Assembly (NCBI GenBank): GCA_041583495.1
Contig: JBFHFS010000028.1
Location: forward strand, 5,636-69,635
Length of the DNA: 64,000 bases
Direction of reading: 5' to 3'
Source: JBFHFS01 sp041583495
GTDB lineage: Bacteria; Bacteroidota; Bacteroidia; Bacteroidales; Marinilabiliaceae
In this document: piece by piece, positions 17,463-26,951 of the stretch
Numbering within the stretch: the first letter of the stretch is position 1
How the letters are laid out: every line of letters starts with the position of its first letter
The notes under the pieces: model-generated
What the model was told of the DNA's origin: nothing
The model's input: only the letters and a program-made list of their open reading frames with translations
Database searches by the model: none
Made by a program: the position numbers and the translations under genes

Positions 17463-17567
17463 ATAAACATATGAAACGAGCATGTAAAAAGTTTTTCACA
17501 CAGGAGGATCATTATGGGGGAGTTCCATCGAATACCGTTGAAAATTTTAAATTATAATGAGATGAAA
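17458..17567 (+). repeat. Repeat C, copy 2, ending at an esterase start codon
   Basis: It matches 13003-13110 from AAATTATAAACATATGAAAC to TATAATGAGATGAAA. The terminal ATGAAA is the first two codons of the esterase gene at 17562. The first copy ends with the same ATGAAA but continues into repeat A. Confidence 0.8.
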
Positions 17568-19091
17568 CAGACTCTGATTAGCACCATGCTTTGCCTGCTT
17601 CTTTTTTGTGGACAAGGAAATTTATTTGCCCAAACCAAACTACCTTCAATCCTCTCCGACAATATGTGTTTGCAACAGTCGGCCGAGGTGAAAATCTGGG
17701 GCTGGGACAATCCGGGACAAAGCATTACAGTAAACCCATCGTGGACCAAAGCGGTGAAAACAGATACAAACGAAGATGGGAAATGGCTGGTAAAAATTGT
17801 TACCCCTAAAGCCGGAAAAACCGGAACCATGAAAGTAACCGGCTCATCACAACAAACCATCCACAATATTTTATTTGGTGAAGTCTGGCTGTGCTCGGGG
17901 CAGTCGAATATGGCGCGAGAACTGGGATTTCACGGCGGACAGAAACCCATCATTGGTTATTGGGAGGAGTCCCAAACGGCCAACTACCCTAATATTCGCA
18001 TGTTCAAGGTCCCCAACGTTCCGGCAGAAACCCCGTCAGAAGATATTAACGGACAATGGGTGGAATGTACCCCAGAAACGGCATTAAGATTTTCAGCCGT
18101 AGGTTTTTTCTACGGAAAAGAACTGCACCAAACCTTGAATGTTCCGGTAGGCCTCATTCAATCAGCCTGGGGCGGAACGCCCGTTGAACCCTGGACTCCT
18201 GAAGAGAATTATGACGAAAAAATTTTATCAGCCATTAAAAAACTGGAACAAAGCTTCCAGACCGATAGTGCCTATTATGCACAGGCACTTCAACACTTCA
18301 ATGATGGAATCCTAAAAGAATACCCCACAAAGCCCGTGAGCGTAACCTACCACCGGGCCGTGCACAAAAAAAAGGCCGCATTATACAACGGAATGATTGC
18401 GCCCATCACCAATTACCGGATTCAAGGGGCCATTTGGTACCAGGGCGAATCCAATGTGCCCAACTGGAAAGAATACAAAACACTGTTTCCCAACATGATA
18501 ACCAGCTGGCGCCAAAAATGGGGCATTGGCGATTTCCCCTTCTATTTTGTACAAATAGCCCCCAGAGATTACGACGATAAGTTTGGTCAACCCCAAATTG
18601 TGGAAGCCCAGTGCGAAGCATTGAAACTTAAAAATACAGGCGTAGCAGCCACCCAGGACATTGGAGCGGTTTTCGACATTCATCCGCCTCAAAAAAAGGA
18701 AGTTGGCCGCCGTTTAAGTTTGATAGCCCTGAATGAGACCTATGGTAAAAAGGAGGTTGTTTTTCAAGGTCCTCTTTTGAGTTCGTTCCAAACCATTGGG
18801 GAAAAATTGGTCCTCAATTTTGAGACCCCCGGCTCAGAGTTACATTCAACCGGTATGGCTATTGGAGGCATCTGGTCGTTCTATATTGCCGGCGAAAACC
18901 AAATATTTTACCCTGCCAGAGTAAAACAGGACGGCAATAAAATTCTGTTGAATTCACCGAAAGTTAAAAGCCCCGTGGCTGTGCGGTACAACTGGGCCAA
19001 CAATGCCAATGCATCCATATTTAACACCCAGGGGCTACCGGCCCTTCCCTTTCGGACGGACGACTGGGACGAGGTTTTTTATGCTGAATAG
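17562..19091 (+). CDS. Sialate-O-acetylesterase-like SGNH esterase, copy 2
   Basis: This 509-residue paralogue of the preceding esterase has nucleophile Ser115 (CSGQSN) and Asp372/His374 (DIHPP) at equivalent positions. The frame is open from ATG 17514, but 17562 is chosen because it gives a normal signal peptide (ending LFAQ), the same length as copy 1, and excludes repeat C. The sequences differ most near the active-site loop (NMELTLGFNGG in copy 1, NMARELGFHGG here) and in the helix around residues 215-265, so the two may prefer acetyl groups at different positions. Expected location is periplasm or outside the cell. Tandem duplication of the esterase together with its repeat-bearing leader is the simplest history. 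Confidence 0.9.
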   Translation: MKQTLISTMLCLLLFCGQGNLFAQTKLPSILSDNMCLQQSAEVKIWGWDNPGQSITVNPSWTKAVKTDTNEDGKWLVKIVTPKAGKTGTMKVTGSSQQTIHNILFGEVWLCSGQSNMARELGFHGGQKPIIGYWEESQTANYPNIRMFKVPNVPAETPSEDINGQWVECTPETALRFSAVGFFYGKELHQTLNVPVGLIQSAWGGTPVEPWTPEENYDEKILSAIKKLEQSFQTDSAYYAQALQHFNDGILKEYPTKPVSVTYHRAVHKKKAALYNGMIAPITNYRIQGAIWYQGESNVPNWKEYKTLFPNMITSWRQKWGIGDFPFYFVQIAPRDYDDKFGQPQIVEAQCEALKLKNTGVAATQDIGAVFDIHPPQKKEVGRRLSLIALNETYGKKEVVFQGPLLSSFQTIGEKLVLNFETPGSELHSTGMAIGGIWSFYIAGENQIFYPARVKQDGNKILLNSPKVKSPVAVRYNWANNANASIFNTQGLPALPFRTDDWDEVFYAE

Positions 19092-19329
19092 AAGTTGGCT
19101 AAATACGATTTAAGTAATACAAGTCAAACGGAACGGTAAATGTTGGTACGGTCAAATAACACCCAATACAACTGCACCTCTGGGAGGGATAACCTGAAAG
19201 GGCTATCCATAGGCTGACCACCAGCAACGGCAGGTTGATTATTTTTCACGCGAGTTAAAAATGTTTTGCACCATGAGGGGATCCTATTCGTTAAAAATGT
19301 TTCAGGTTAATTCAGATAAACAAAGCCCT

Positions 19330-21630
19330 ATGCCAACAGTAAGAACAATGCTTTTTTTAATTGCTGTAGTTTTTATACATACAGCCAGGGCAGCCGACCC
19401 GGTGGTCGATAAGGTGAACTGGCCCTCCTTCATGGCCCATCATGATATGATATGGGACCAATTGCCGGATCAATGGTTCAATGCCCCTTTCCTGGGTAAC
19501 GGGGAACAAGGCACCCTTATGTATAAACTAGATGAGCGAACCCTGCGGTGGGATGTCGGCTGTTCGGCGGCGCACGATCATCGCCCGATTGAAAAGGACG
19601 ACCATTCAGAGAAAAACCCTATGGTACTCAACCGCGGCCGGCATTTTATCGGCCACCTGGAGCTGGAGTTGCCGGAAGACCTAACCAAGGCCGAGGGGCG
19701 TCTATCCCTGTGGGATGCCGAAGCAACAGGCACCCTCACCACCAAAGGAGGCACCCTTGAGTGGACAACACTGGTGCACGCCACCGAACCCGTCATGCGT
19801 TTCGAACTGCTGCCCCAGGGCACTCTCAAAGGAGCCAGGCTGGTATATGTGGCCGAGGAAGCGCGTAATCCACGTGCAGTACGCGCCCTGACGCTCAAAA
19901 AGCCGGTTGACGAACAGCGCCTCCCCGCGAACCCTTTGCCCGAACTCGACACGCTCAGCGACGGCGTGCAGACAGCCGTCCACAACCTCCATGCAGGAGG
20001 ACAGACCGCCGTCGCCTGGTTACAGAAAACCGTGGGCGGCAAAACCCTTCTCTGGCTCAGCGTCAGGCACAGCCACCCGGACAAGAGTGCACTGGATCAG
20101 GCCGTTGCCGCCGTGCGCACTGCCGCCGGGGCCGACCAGGCCCAATGGGTGAAGGCGCACCGCACCTGGTGGCACAACTATTATCCGCAAAGCTTTATCT
20201 CCACCGGAGATAGCTACTGGGATTCCTTTTACTGGATCCAGCAATACAAGCTCGCCTGCGCCACCCGCGACAAAGGGTGGATCATCGACAACCAGGGGCC
20301 ATGGCTCCAGCCCACCGCCTGGCCTTCACTGTGGTGGAATTTAAACGTAGAGCTCTCACACAGTGGGGGATTCACAGCCAACCGCCGCGGTACGGTGTCG
20401 GCCATGAGTTATCGGCTGGGCATCAACCGCGATAACCTCGCCAGGAACGTCGCCGAACCTTACCGCGCCGATTCCTACGCCCTGGGCCGCTCAACTTCGG
20501 GGTGGGACCTCCTGGGTGACGCAGGTCAGCCGGGCGGCCGCGAGCCCCTCGATCCCAAAATAGGCCGTGAAACCGGAAACCTGCTGTGGGGGATCCACAA
20601 CATCGACCTGGAATACCGCTTTTGGCTGGATACCAACTTGCGCGACAAAGTGCTCTATCCCCTCCTCACGCGCGCCGTGAATTACTACCGCCATTTTCTG
20701 GTGGAAAATGAAGATGGCCGGTTGAGCTTACCCGAAACCTTCAGCCCCGAATACCGGATAGCGGCTGATTGCACCTACGACCTGGACCTGCTGGGATGGG
20801 GCGTAGGACGGTTGCTGGAACTGGCCAAAGAAAAAGGCCTCTCGGAGAAGAACGAACCGCTGATTCCGGTCTGGAAAGAGATTCAGACTCACCTCGTGCC
20901 TGTGCACGTCGATGAGGAGAGCGGGCGCATGATTGGCCGCGACGTTGAGCTGACCGGGCGTCATCGCCACTGGTCGCACCTCATGGCCATCTATCCCTTA
21001 CGCACCCTCACCCCCAACACGCCCGCAGATCGCGAGCTGATTGATCGCAGCCTGACCCACTGGCACAGTTTCGGGCGGGCCATGGGCTATTCCTTTACAG
21101 GCGGTGCCTGCATGGCCGCCCTGCTCGGCGACGGCGAACGCGCACTTGGATTCCTTAACGGACTTAAGTCGTTTTTGCAACCCAATACCTTCTATTATGA
21201 AATAGACCATCTGCCCGTGATGGAAACACCCCTGCATGGGGCTACCGCCATGCAGGAAATGCTGTTGCAAAGCTGGGACGGAAGGTTGCGCATTTTCCCT
21301 GCTGCACCCGCCGAATGGCCGGATATCCAGTTCCACCAACTGCGGGGGGAAGGTGCTTTTTTGGTGAGTGCCCGCCGGGAGGAATGTAAAACGCAATGGG
21401 TTATAATCCAGTCGGAGGTTGGAGGCAATGTGGAGGTGAATCCTGCAATATCGGATGCGCAGTGGATTGGAGCTGAAGGAACCAGGGTTATCAAAAATGA
21501 GAAGGATATATACACTATTAAAATGTCTCCTGGCAACTGGATTCTGTTCTGGCCCCAAGGCAAGGCTCAACCCAAACCGAATGTTACCCCTGTTGCCCCA
21601 CATGGGAAGGAACATTATTTTGGGTTATAA
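19330..21630 (+). CDS. GC-rich distant GH95-like glycoside hydrolase
   Basis: This protein of about 766 residues is secreted (signal from ATG 19330, ending TARAAD); the frame opens earlier at 19261, but that start gives no leader. Motifs resemble GH95: 'APFLGNGEQGTLMY' (like PVGNGRLGAMVF), 'WWNLNVELSHSGG' (like the NxN general-base region), 'LPETFSPEY' (like STSPEN with the acid Glu), 'RHRHWSHLMAIYPL' (like GHRHMSHLFGLYP) and 'HGATAMQEMLLQS'. At the position of the usual D in IDGNFG this protein seems to have Glu (METPLHG). The central 1.6 kb is about 60% GC, clearly above its neighbours, suggesting transfer from a GC-richer donor such as a planctomycete or verrucomicrobium. Likely an alpha-L-fucosidase or related (GH-L-like) enzyme; activity uncertain. 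Confidence 0.75.
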   Translation: MPTVRTMLFLIAVVFIHTARAADPVVDKVNWPSFMAHHDMIWDQLPDQWFNAPFLGNGEQGTLMYKLDERTLRWDVGCSAAHDHRPIEKDDHSEKNPMVLNRGRHFIGHLELELPEDLTKAEGRLSLWDAEATGTLTTKGGTLEWTTLVHATEPVMRFELLPQGTLKGARLVYVAEEARNPRAVRALTLKKPVDEQRLPANPLPELDTLSDGVQTAVHNLHAGGQTAVAWLQKTVGGKTLLWLSVRHSHPDKSALDQAVAAVRTAAGADQAQWVKAHRTWWHNYYPQSFISTGDSYWDSFYWIQQYKLACATRDKGWIIDNQGPWLQPTAWPSLWWNLNVELSHSGGFTANRRGTVSAMSYRLGINRDNLARNVAEPYRADSYALGRSTSGWDLLGDAGQPGGREPLDPKIGRETGNLLWGIHNIDLEYRFWLDTNLRDKVLYPLLTRAVNYYRHFLVENEDGRLSLPETFSPEYRIAADCTYDLDLLGWGVGRLLELAKEKGLSEKNEPLIPVWKEIQTHLVPVHVDEESGRMIGRDVELTGRHRHWSHLMAIYPLRTLTPNTPADRELIDRSLTHWHSFGRAMGYSFTGGACMAALLGDGERALGFLNGLKSFLQPNTFYYEIDHLPVMETPLHGATAMQEMLLQSWDGRLRIFPAAPAEWPDIQFHQLRGEGAFLVSARREECKTQWVIIQSEVGGNVEVNPAISDAQWIGAEGTRVIKNEKDIYTIKMSPGNWILFWPQGKAQPKPNVTPVAPHGKEHYFGL

Positions 21631-21812
21631 TTTCGGGTAGGATAATAAATTACCATTGTCCGGTTCGTGTTTTGAAATTATAACTATTTTATATTTAGAA
21701 AACCCACTTTTGCTTTTGTGCAGAAGATACCATCTGAAAAGGAGTCTTTAGAGGTAAAGATTTATAAAAAAATCATGAACGCAAATTTCTTACAACCCAT
21801 AAAAAAGAAAAT

Positions 21813-23072
21813 ATGATACGCACAATGAAACTCATAATCGCTGTCTTTGTTATCTTATGCTTTAATAGTCTGGCATTTGCAAAGAAACCGCTTAAGATTT
21901 ACATATTAGCCGGGCAGTCGAATATGGTTGGCACTGGAGGGATTTCGACCTTCGACTATATTGGTGATGATGCCAAAACCGCACCATTGCTTAAGAAGAT
22001 GCTTGGCCACGACAACAAACCGAAGGTCTGTGAAAGGGTATGGATCTCTTCCCTGAATGGAAAGATGAACCAATACGGTGGTGAGGGCTTTGGCAAGTTG
22101 ACCGCCGGTTACGGTGTTCGCAGAACGGATCCCTCGAAACCCGACGATTTCATCGGACCTGAGTATATGTTCGGCCTCACCATGGAAGAATCATACGATG
22201 GCCCTATCTTAATCATCAAAACCGCCTGGGGTGGTCAAAACCTTAGCGTTGACTTCCGATCGCCGGGCGCCGGGCCATATGTAATGAATGACTACCAGGT
22301 AGAGGTCTTGACCCAAAAGGGGGCACTCGAGAGGGTTCAGGCACAAAAAAAGGAGGCAACAGGACGAAACTACCGTTACATGATGGATCATATCATGAAA
22401 GTCCTGGACGATATCAAACGAGTTTACCCGAGCTACGACCCGGATGCAGGCTATGAATTATCGGGCTTTGTTTGGTTCCAGGGATGGAATGACTTTAGTG
22501 ACCTGACCACCTATCCATCAAGTTATGGTGATAAGCAGTATGATCAATACAGCCATTTATTGGCACAATTCATCCGTGATGTCCGGAAGGATTTGAAGGC
22601 TCCGGAGCTGCCATTCGTTATAGGTGTGATGGGTCAGTATGGAAATTATACCCCGGGCACATTTAGGGTTGTGAACCAATCAGACCACCGCATGAAGCTT
22701 TTCCGCAAAGCCATGGCTGTTCCGGCCGAAATGGACGAGTTTAAAGGGAGAGTCGTTGCGGTTCAAACAGCACCATTCAGAGAAGATGCACTTGGATTCA
22801 TCGAACAGAAACAAACCAAGGTGGAAAGCATGGGTAGAAAATTGTCGAAGCAACTCCCCGATGGGCCAAATGCAGATGGCTCAATGACGCCTGACCAGAG
22901 AAGAGCCTATCTTGATGATTACAGAGCTAAAATGCTCACCCCTGAAGAGATTGCCCTATGGAAGCGGGCTACCTCAATTGGTGGCTTTGTTCACCACTAC
23001 GGCTCGGCAAAATTTCATGCTCAGGTTGGCAAGGCATTCGCCGAGGCGTTACTGAATATGGAAGGAATCTAA
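21813..23072 (+). CDS. SGNH carbohydrate esterase (DUF303/CE6-like)
   Basis: This is a 419-residue secreted esterase, unlike the two paralogues above in length and detail. The signal peptide ends LAFAK (about residue 23). The nucleophile motif LAGQSNM follows within 12 residues. 'IKTAWGGQNLSVDF' and 'FVWFQGWND' form the middle blocks, and 'HHYGSAKFHAQVGKAFA' near the C terminus supplies the catalytic His region. Such proteins often annotate as sialate O-acetylesterase or acetylxylan esterase and are frequent beside sulfatases in polysaccharide loci. It is probably a deacetylase acting on the same glycan. The gene stands between the GC-rich enzyme and the GH3 with its own spacer on both sides. 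Confidence 0.82.
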   Translation: MIRTMKLIIAVFVILCFNSLAFAKKPLKIYILAGQSNMVGTGGISTFDYIGDDAKTAPLLKKMLGHDNKPKVCERVWISSLNGKMNQYGGEGFGKLTAGYGVRRTDPSKPDDFIGPEYMFGLTMEESYDGPILIIKTAWGGQNLSVDFRSPGAGPYVMNDYQVEVLTQKGALERVQAQKKEATGRNYRYMMDHIMKVLDDIKRVYPSYDPDAGYELSGFVWFQGWNDFSDLTTYPSSYGDKQYDQYSHLLAQFIRDVRKDLKAPELPFVIGVMGQYGNYTPGTFRVVNQSDHRMKLFRKAMAVPAEMDEFKGRVVAVQTAPFREDALGFIEQKQTKVESMGRKLSKQLPDGPNADGSMTPDQRRAYLDDYRAKMLTPEEIALWKRATSIGGFVHHYGSAKFHAQVGKAFAEALLNMEGI

Positions 23073-23213
23073 GGCCAAAACAAAGAGGCGCCTACACATA
23101 AGAGTTGGAAAGAAGCTTAGTTGCAGGAAACACAAGGGAGCGTTCGTGAGATAAACAAACCATTACAAATGGCAGCCTATGTGCCTCATTGTGAACAAAC
23201 AGAATCCAAAAAA

Positions 23214-25373
23214 ATGAACATCAAGAGACAACTGGTTCTTATTCTGGCGATCGTCCTTTGGGGAGGATGTCAACAAAAGCAGACGGAGAGCCAAAACCCC
23301 GGAAATGCAGAAATTGCAAAAAAAGTGGAATCTCTCATCAGTCAAATGACGCTGGAAGAGAAGATCGCAGAGATGACACAGGATGTGCCGCCAAACAAAA
23401 GGCTGGGAATTCCTTTTATGAAGTTTGGTGAAGCCCTGCATGGCTTATGGTTCGACGGCGTTACGGTTTACCCTCAGGCCATTGCAATTGGATCTACCTG
23501 GGATCCGGAATTAATAAAAAAGATGGCTTCCCAAACCGCCATAGAAGCCCGCGCCCTGAATATTACCCACTGCTATTCTCCTAACCTGGACGTGATATCG
23601 GGTGACCCAAGATACGGCAGAGTTGAAGAATCTTATGGAGAAGACCCCTACTTGGTGTCACGCCTGGGGGTTGCTTTTATTCAGGGAATTCAAGGGATGG
23701 GAGAACAACAATTTGATGAAAACCATATTATGGCAACGGCAAAGCATTTTGTTGGTTACCCCGAAAACCGTCGGGGCATTAATGCCGGTTTTAGCGATAT
23801 GTCTGAGCGTCGTCTGCGCGAAGTGTACCTTCCACCCTTCGAGGCAGCAGTAAAAGAAGCCCAAATTGGTTGTATCATGCCCGGACACCAGGATTTTAAC
23901 GGGGTGCCTTGTCATATGAATTCATGGCTCCTTAATGACATTTTGCGAAAAGAGATTGGCTTTGATGGGTTTATTGTTTCTGACAATAACGATGTGGGAA
24001 GACTTGAAACGATGCATTTCATTCCTGAGACCCGAACCCAGGCAGCCATTCTGGGACTTAAAGCTGGGGTTGACATGGATTTGGTACTGGATAAGTCACT
24101 CGAGCTATCCTCCTATCATTCGGCCATCTTAAAAGATACTTTGGAACAAAACCCCGACTTGATTAAATATATTGATCGCTCCGTTTCACGCATTTTAACA
24201 GCCAAATATAAGTTGGGTTTGTTTGGTTCTTCATCCAATGAACTTAAAAAAGATACCATTGTTAGTCGGGTTGAGCATCAGGACTTTGCTCAGGAAATGG
24301 CAGAAAAAGCCATTGTATTGCTAAAAAATGAAGATGATTTGTTACCGCTTAACCTGTCAAAGCTTAAGTCGCTAGCAGTTATTGGCCCCAATGCACATGA
24401 GCTTAAACCTAAAAGTGGCACCTACTCATTATTGGGTGGATATTCCGGCCTGCCCCCTTATTATGTCTCTGTTTTAGATGGATTAACTAAAAAAGCAGAG
24501 GGGAAAGTAAAAATAAATTATGCCCGGGGATGTGAGCTACAAGGAGAATCCAAAGCAGGTTTTTCACAAGCCATAGCAGCCGCCAAACAATCCGATGCGG
24601 TAATCCTGGTGGTAGGAGGGTCGCGCAAAACCTGCGGGGAAGGCGCCGACCGTGACGATCTTGATTTAACAGGTGTTCAGAATGAATTAGTGGAGGCCAT
24701 TCATAAAACAGGCAAGCCCATAGTTGTGGTGCTTATTAATGGTCGTCCTTTAAGTATTAACTACATTGCTGAGAACATACCTTCAGTTCTTGAAACATGG
24801 TATCTGGGAATGCGCTCTGGTGATGCGGTGGCAAATGTGATTTTTGGAGAGGTTAACCCGGGTGGAAAATTACCCGTCTCCTTTCCCCGCTCGGTTGGAC
24901 AACTACCTGTCACCTATCTGGAGCGGCCCGACTTTGTGGGTCATGGCAAAGGTCAATACAAAAACAGCGATAAATCTCCATTGTTCCCCTTTGGGTATGG
25001 CTTAAGTTATACTACTTTTGAGTATGGGACACCCGCATTGGCAAAATCGGTCATAAAGACAGGAGATGCCACCACGGTGTCGGTGGATGTTACAAATACC
25101 GGGGGGCGGACAGGTGACGAAGTGGTACAAATGTATATACGCGACGATTATGCCTCTGTGGGTCGTTACTTAAAAATGCTGAAAGGATTTAAGCGTATTT
25201 CTCTTAAACCAGGTGAAACCAAAACGGTGGCGTTTGAATTAAATTCGGAGAATCTCGCCATTTTAACACAAGACATGAAGAAGGTTGTAGAACCCGGAAC
25301 ATTCACGGTTTATGTCGGAGCTTCTTCTAGAAAAGATGATTTAAAGACGGTAACGCTTACGGTTGAAAAATAA
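23214..25373 (+). CDS. GH3 beta-glucosidase/beta-xylosidase-like lipoprotein
   Basis: This 719-residue exo-acting glycosidase is processed as a lipoprotein (LWGGC, Cys19). The frame is open from TTG 23121, but only ATG 23214 gives a signal sequence. The N-terminal GH3 barrel carries 'MTLEEKIAEM', 'ATAKHFVGYPENRRG' and the nucleophile Asp257 in IVSDNND. The second alpha/beta domain carries 'AIVLLKNEDDLLPL' and 'GADRDDLDL'. A fibronectin-like C-terminal domain lies from about 600 (VSVDVTNTGGRTGDEVVQMY). It releases single sugars from the non-reducing end of beta-linked oligosaccharides, and would act late in degradation. The full domain set is present, so a functional enzyme is expected. Confidence 0.94.
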   Translation: MNIKRQLVLILAIVLWGGCQQKQTESQNPGNAEIAKKVESLISQMTLEEKIAEMTQDVPPNKRLGIPFMKFGEALHGLWFDGVTVYPQAIAIGSTWDPELIKKMASQTAIEARALNITHCYSPNLDVISGDPRYGRVEESYGEDPYLVSRLGVAFIQGIQGMGEQQFDENHIMATAKHFVGYPENRRGINAGFSDMSERRLREVYLPPFEAAVKEAQIGCIMPGHQDFNGVPCHMNSWLLNDILRKEIGFDGFIVSDNNDVGRLETMHFIPETRTQAAILGLKAGVDMDLVLDKSLELSSYHSAILKDTLEQNPDLIKYIDRSVSRILTAKYKLGLFGSSSNELKKDTIVSRVEHQDFAQEMAEKAIVLLKNEDDLLPLNLSKLKSLAVIGPNAHELKPKSGTYSLLGGYSGLPPYYVSVLDGLTKKAEGKVKINYARGCELQGESKAGFSQAIAAAKQSDAVILVVGGSRKTCGEGADRDDLDLTGVQNELVEAIHKTGKPIVVVLINGRPLSINYIAENIPSVLETWYLGMRSGDAVANVIFGEVNPGGKLPVSFPRSVGQLPVTYLERPDFVGHGKGQYKNSDKSPLFPFGYGLSYTTFEYGTPALAKSVIKTGDATTVSVDVTNTGGRTGDEVVQMYIRDDYASVGRYLKMLKGFKRISLKPGETKTVAFELNSENLAILTQDMKKVVEPGTFTVYVGASSRKDDLKTVTLTVEK

Positions 25374-25468
25374 CGTATGATGGAGGCCTCTTCGAAATTT
25401 TAAGAAGAATGGGCCTTCCGGAAAAACATATAAAATAATGACTCAATTTAATTTTTAACTTAAACGAA

Positions 25469-26950
25469 ATGAACTTCAAAGCTTTATTATTTCTGTATTT
25501 TGTGGCGCTTCTTTCTGCCTGTTCAGTGGCAGAAAAACCAATTGAAAAGCCAAATATTGTTATCATTCTGGCAGATGATTTGGGAAGTGGAGATGTAAAT
25601 TGTTACAACGGGGATTCCAAAATTCCTACCCCGGCAATGGATAAGATTGCTGAGGAAGGGGTACGTTTTACAGACGCGCATACCAATTCGGCCGTTTGTA
25701 CACCCACCCGCTATGGCATCATTACTGGTCAGTATTGCTGGCGCACACGCCTTAAGAAGGGCGTGTTAAACGGATTCAGCGAACATCTGATTGATCCTCA
25801 ACGCACCACCATTGCCTCCTTGTTAAAACAAAACGGCTATTACACCACCGGCGTAGGGAAATGGCACCTGGGAATGGACTTCGCCAAAGACACCGCCGGA
25901 GTTGTTGACTTCGCCGGGAAAATTCAAAACAGTCCTAATGTAAATGGCTTCGATTATTTCTATGGCATTTCGGCATCGCTCGATTTTCCGCCCTACGTGT
26001 ACATCGAAAACGACCATTTCACGCAGGTGCCTACGCAAATACAACCCTATCAGGATTTCCCGAGGTATTTAAGGAAAGGCGACAAAGCCGAAAATTTTGA
26101 TTTTGAAACCGCCTGGGAAAACCTGCTCAATAAAGCCGAAAATATAATCGACAACCGACCTGCCGACAAGCCGTTGTTTATGTATTTTGCCTTGCCGGCG
26201 CCTCACAAACCCGTATGGCCCGATGTTCGTTTTGTAGGAACAACAGACCTGGGTCCTTATGGCGATTTTGTTCATCAAACCGATTTTGTTATTGGCCAAA
26301 TAACCGAAAAACTAAAAGCTGCCGGGATGGAAGATAATACTTTGCTGATGGTAACATCCGACAATGGCTCGTTTATGTACCGTTTGGATGAAAAGGCAAA
26401 AGGAGACCATTTAAACGATTCTTCGATTCAGGGATACTACGCCAAAAATCATACGGCCAACTACATCTACCGCGGCACAAAAACCGATATTTGGGAAGGC
26501 GGACACCGGGTGCCTTTTTTAGTTCGCTGGCCCGCCGCCATCAAAAAAGGACAGGTGAAAGAGCAAACCATTTGTACCACTGATTTTCTGGCGACCTTCG
26601 CCGACTTAATGAATGTGTCGCTTTCCGAAAATGAAGGCGAAGACAGCTTTAGCTTCCTCCCCTTATTGCAGGAAAACGATGATGCCTATTCACGTGCACC
26701 AATTGTTAATCACTCAGTTAGCGGAACCTTTGCCATCCGAAATGGCAATTACAAACTGGTATTGGGCAGTGGGTCCGGCGGCCGTGAAACCCCAAGAGGA
26801 AATGCCTGGGAAAAACCCTATACTATGTTTGAATTGGGTACGGACATCTCAGAGACTTCGGATATTATTGATCAAAACCAGGAACTGGCCAAATCAATGG
26901 AAGAGACCATAAAAAAAATAATTGAATCGGGAACAAGTAAAAATTTATAA
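25469..26950 (+). CDS. Formylglycine sulfatase, family S1, lipoprotein
   Basis: This 493-residue sulfatase has a lipoprotein signal (LLSAC, Cys18). The metal motif is the normal ADDLG at about 35-39. The signature is CTPTR with Cys77 as the expected formylglycine. 'GKWHLGMDF', 'PAPHKPVWP' and 'VTSDNGSF' supply the other metal and sulfate ligands. It resembles arylsulfatase A-type members and differs from the sulfatase at 8578 in signature and calcium motif, so the two likely act on different sulfate positions. The stop codon is one base before the ATG of the GH95 gene, so the two are translationally coupled: desulfation followed by removal of the terminal sugar. Confidence 0.94.
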   Translation: MNFKALLFLYFVALLSACSVAEKPIEKPNIVIILADDLGSGDVNCYNGDSKIPTPAMDKIAEEGVRFTDAHTNSAVCTPTRYGIITGQYCWRTRLKKGVLNGFSEHLIDPQRTTIASLLKQNGYYTTGVGKWHLGMDFAKDTAGVVDFAGKIQNSPNVNGFDYFYGISASLDFPPYVYIENDHFTQVPTQIQPYQDFPRYLRKGDKAENFDFETAWENLLNKAENIIDNRPADKPLFMYFALPAPHKPVWPDVRFVGTTDLGPYGDFVHQTDFVIGQITEKLKAAGMEDNTLLMVTSDNGSFMYRLDEKAKGDHLNDSSIQGYYAKNHTANYIYRGTKTDIWEGGHRVPFLVRWPAAIKKGQVKEQTICTTDFLATFADLMNVSLSENEGEDSFSFLPLLQENDDAYSRAPIVNHSVSGTFAIRNGNYKLVLGSGSGGRETPRGNAWEKPYTMFELGTDISETSDIIDQNQELAKSMEETIKKIIESGTSKNL

Positions 26951-26951
26951 G

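Larger units (their letters stand above)
16941..17561. other. Spacer between the two esterases, built from repeats
   Basis: No gene was seen. It holds, in order, AT-rich module B, repeat A, a second module B and repeat C, the last running into the start codon of the second esterase. Confidence 0.7.

Noticed and set aside
12960..17560. CRISPR array suspected from repeated blocks
   Set aside because: Repeats are few, long, widely spaced by genes and of unequal length, with no regular spacers and no cas genes.
13003..17567. Insertion sequence suspected for repeats A and C
   Set aside because: No transposase frame, no terminal inverted repeats with target duplications; the elements look non-autonomous or structural.
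20998..21615. 205-residue antisense frame in the GC-rich gene
   Set aside because: High GC gives long spurious frames; no family features, Cys/His/Pro-rich composition typical of shadows.
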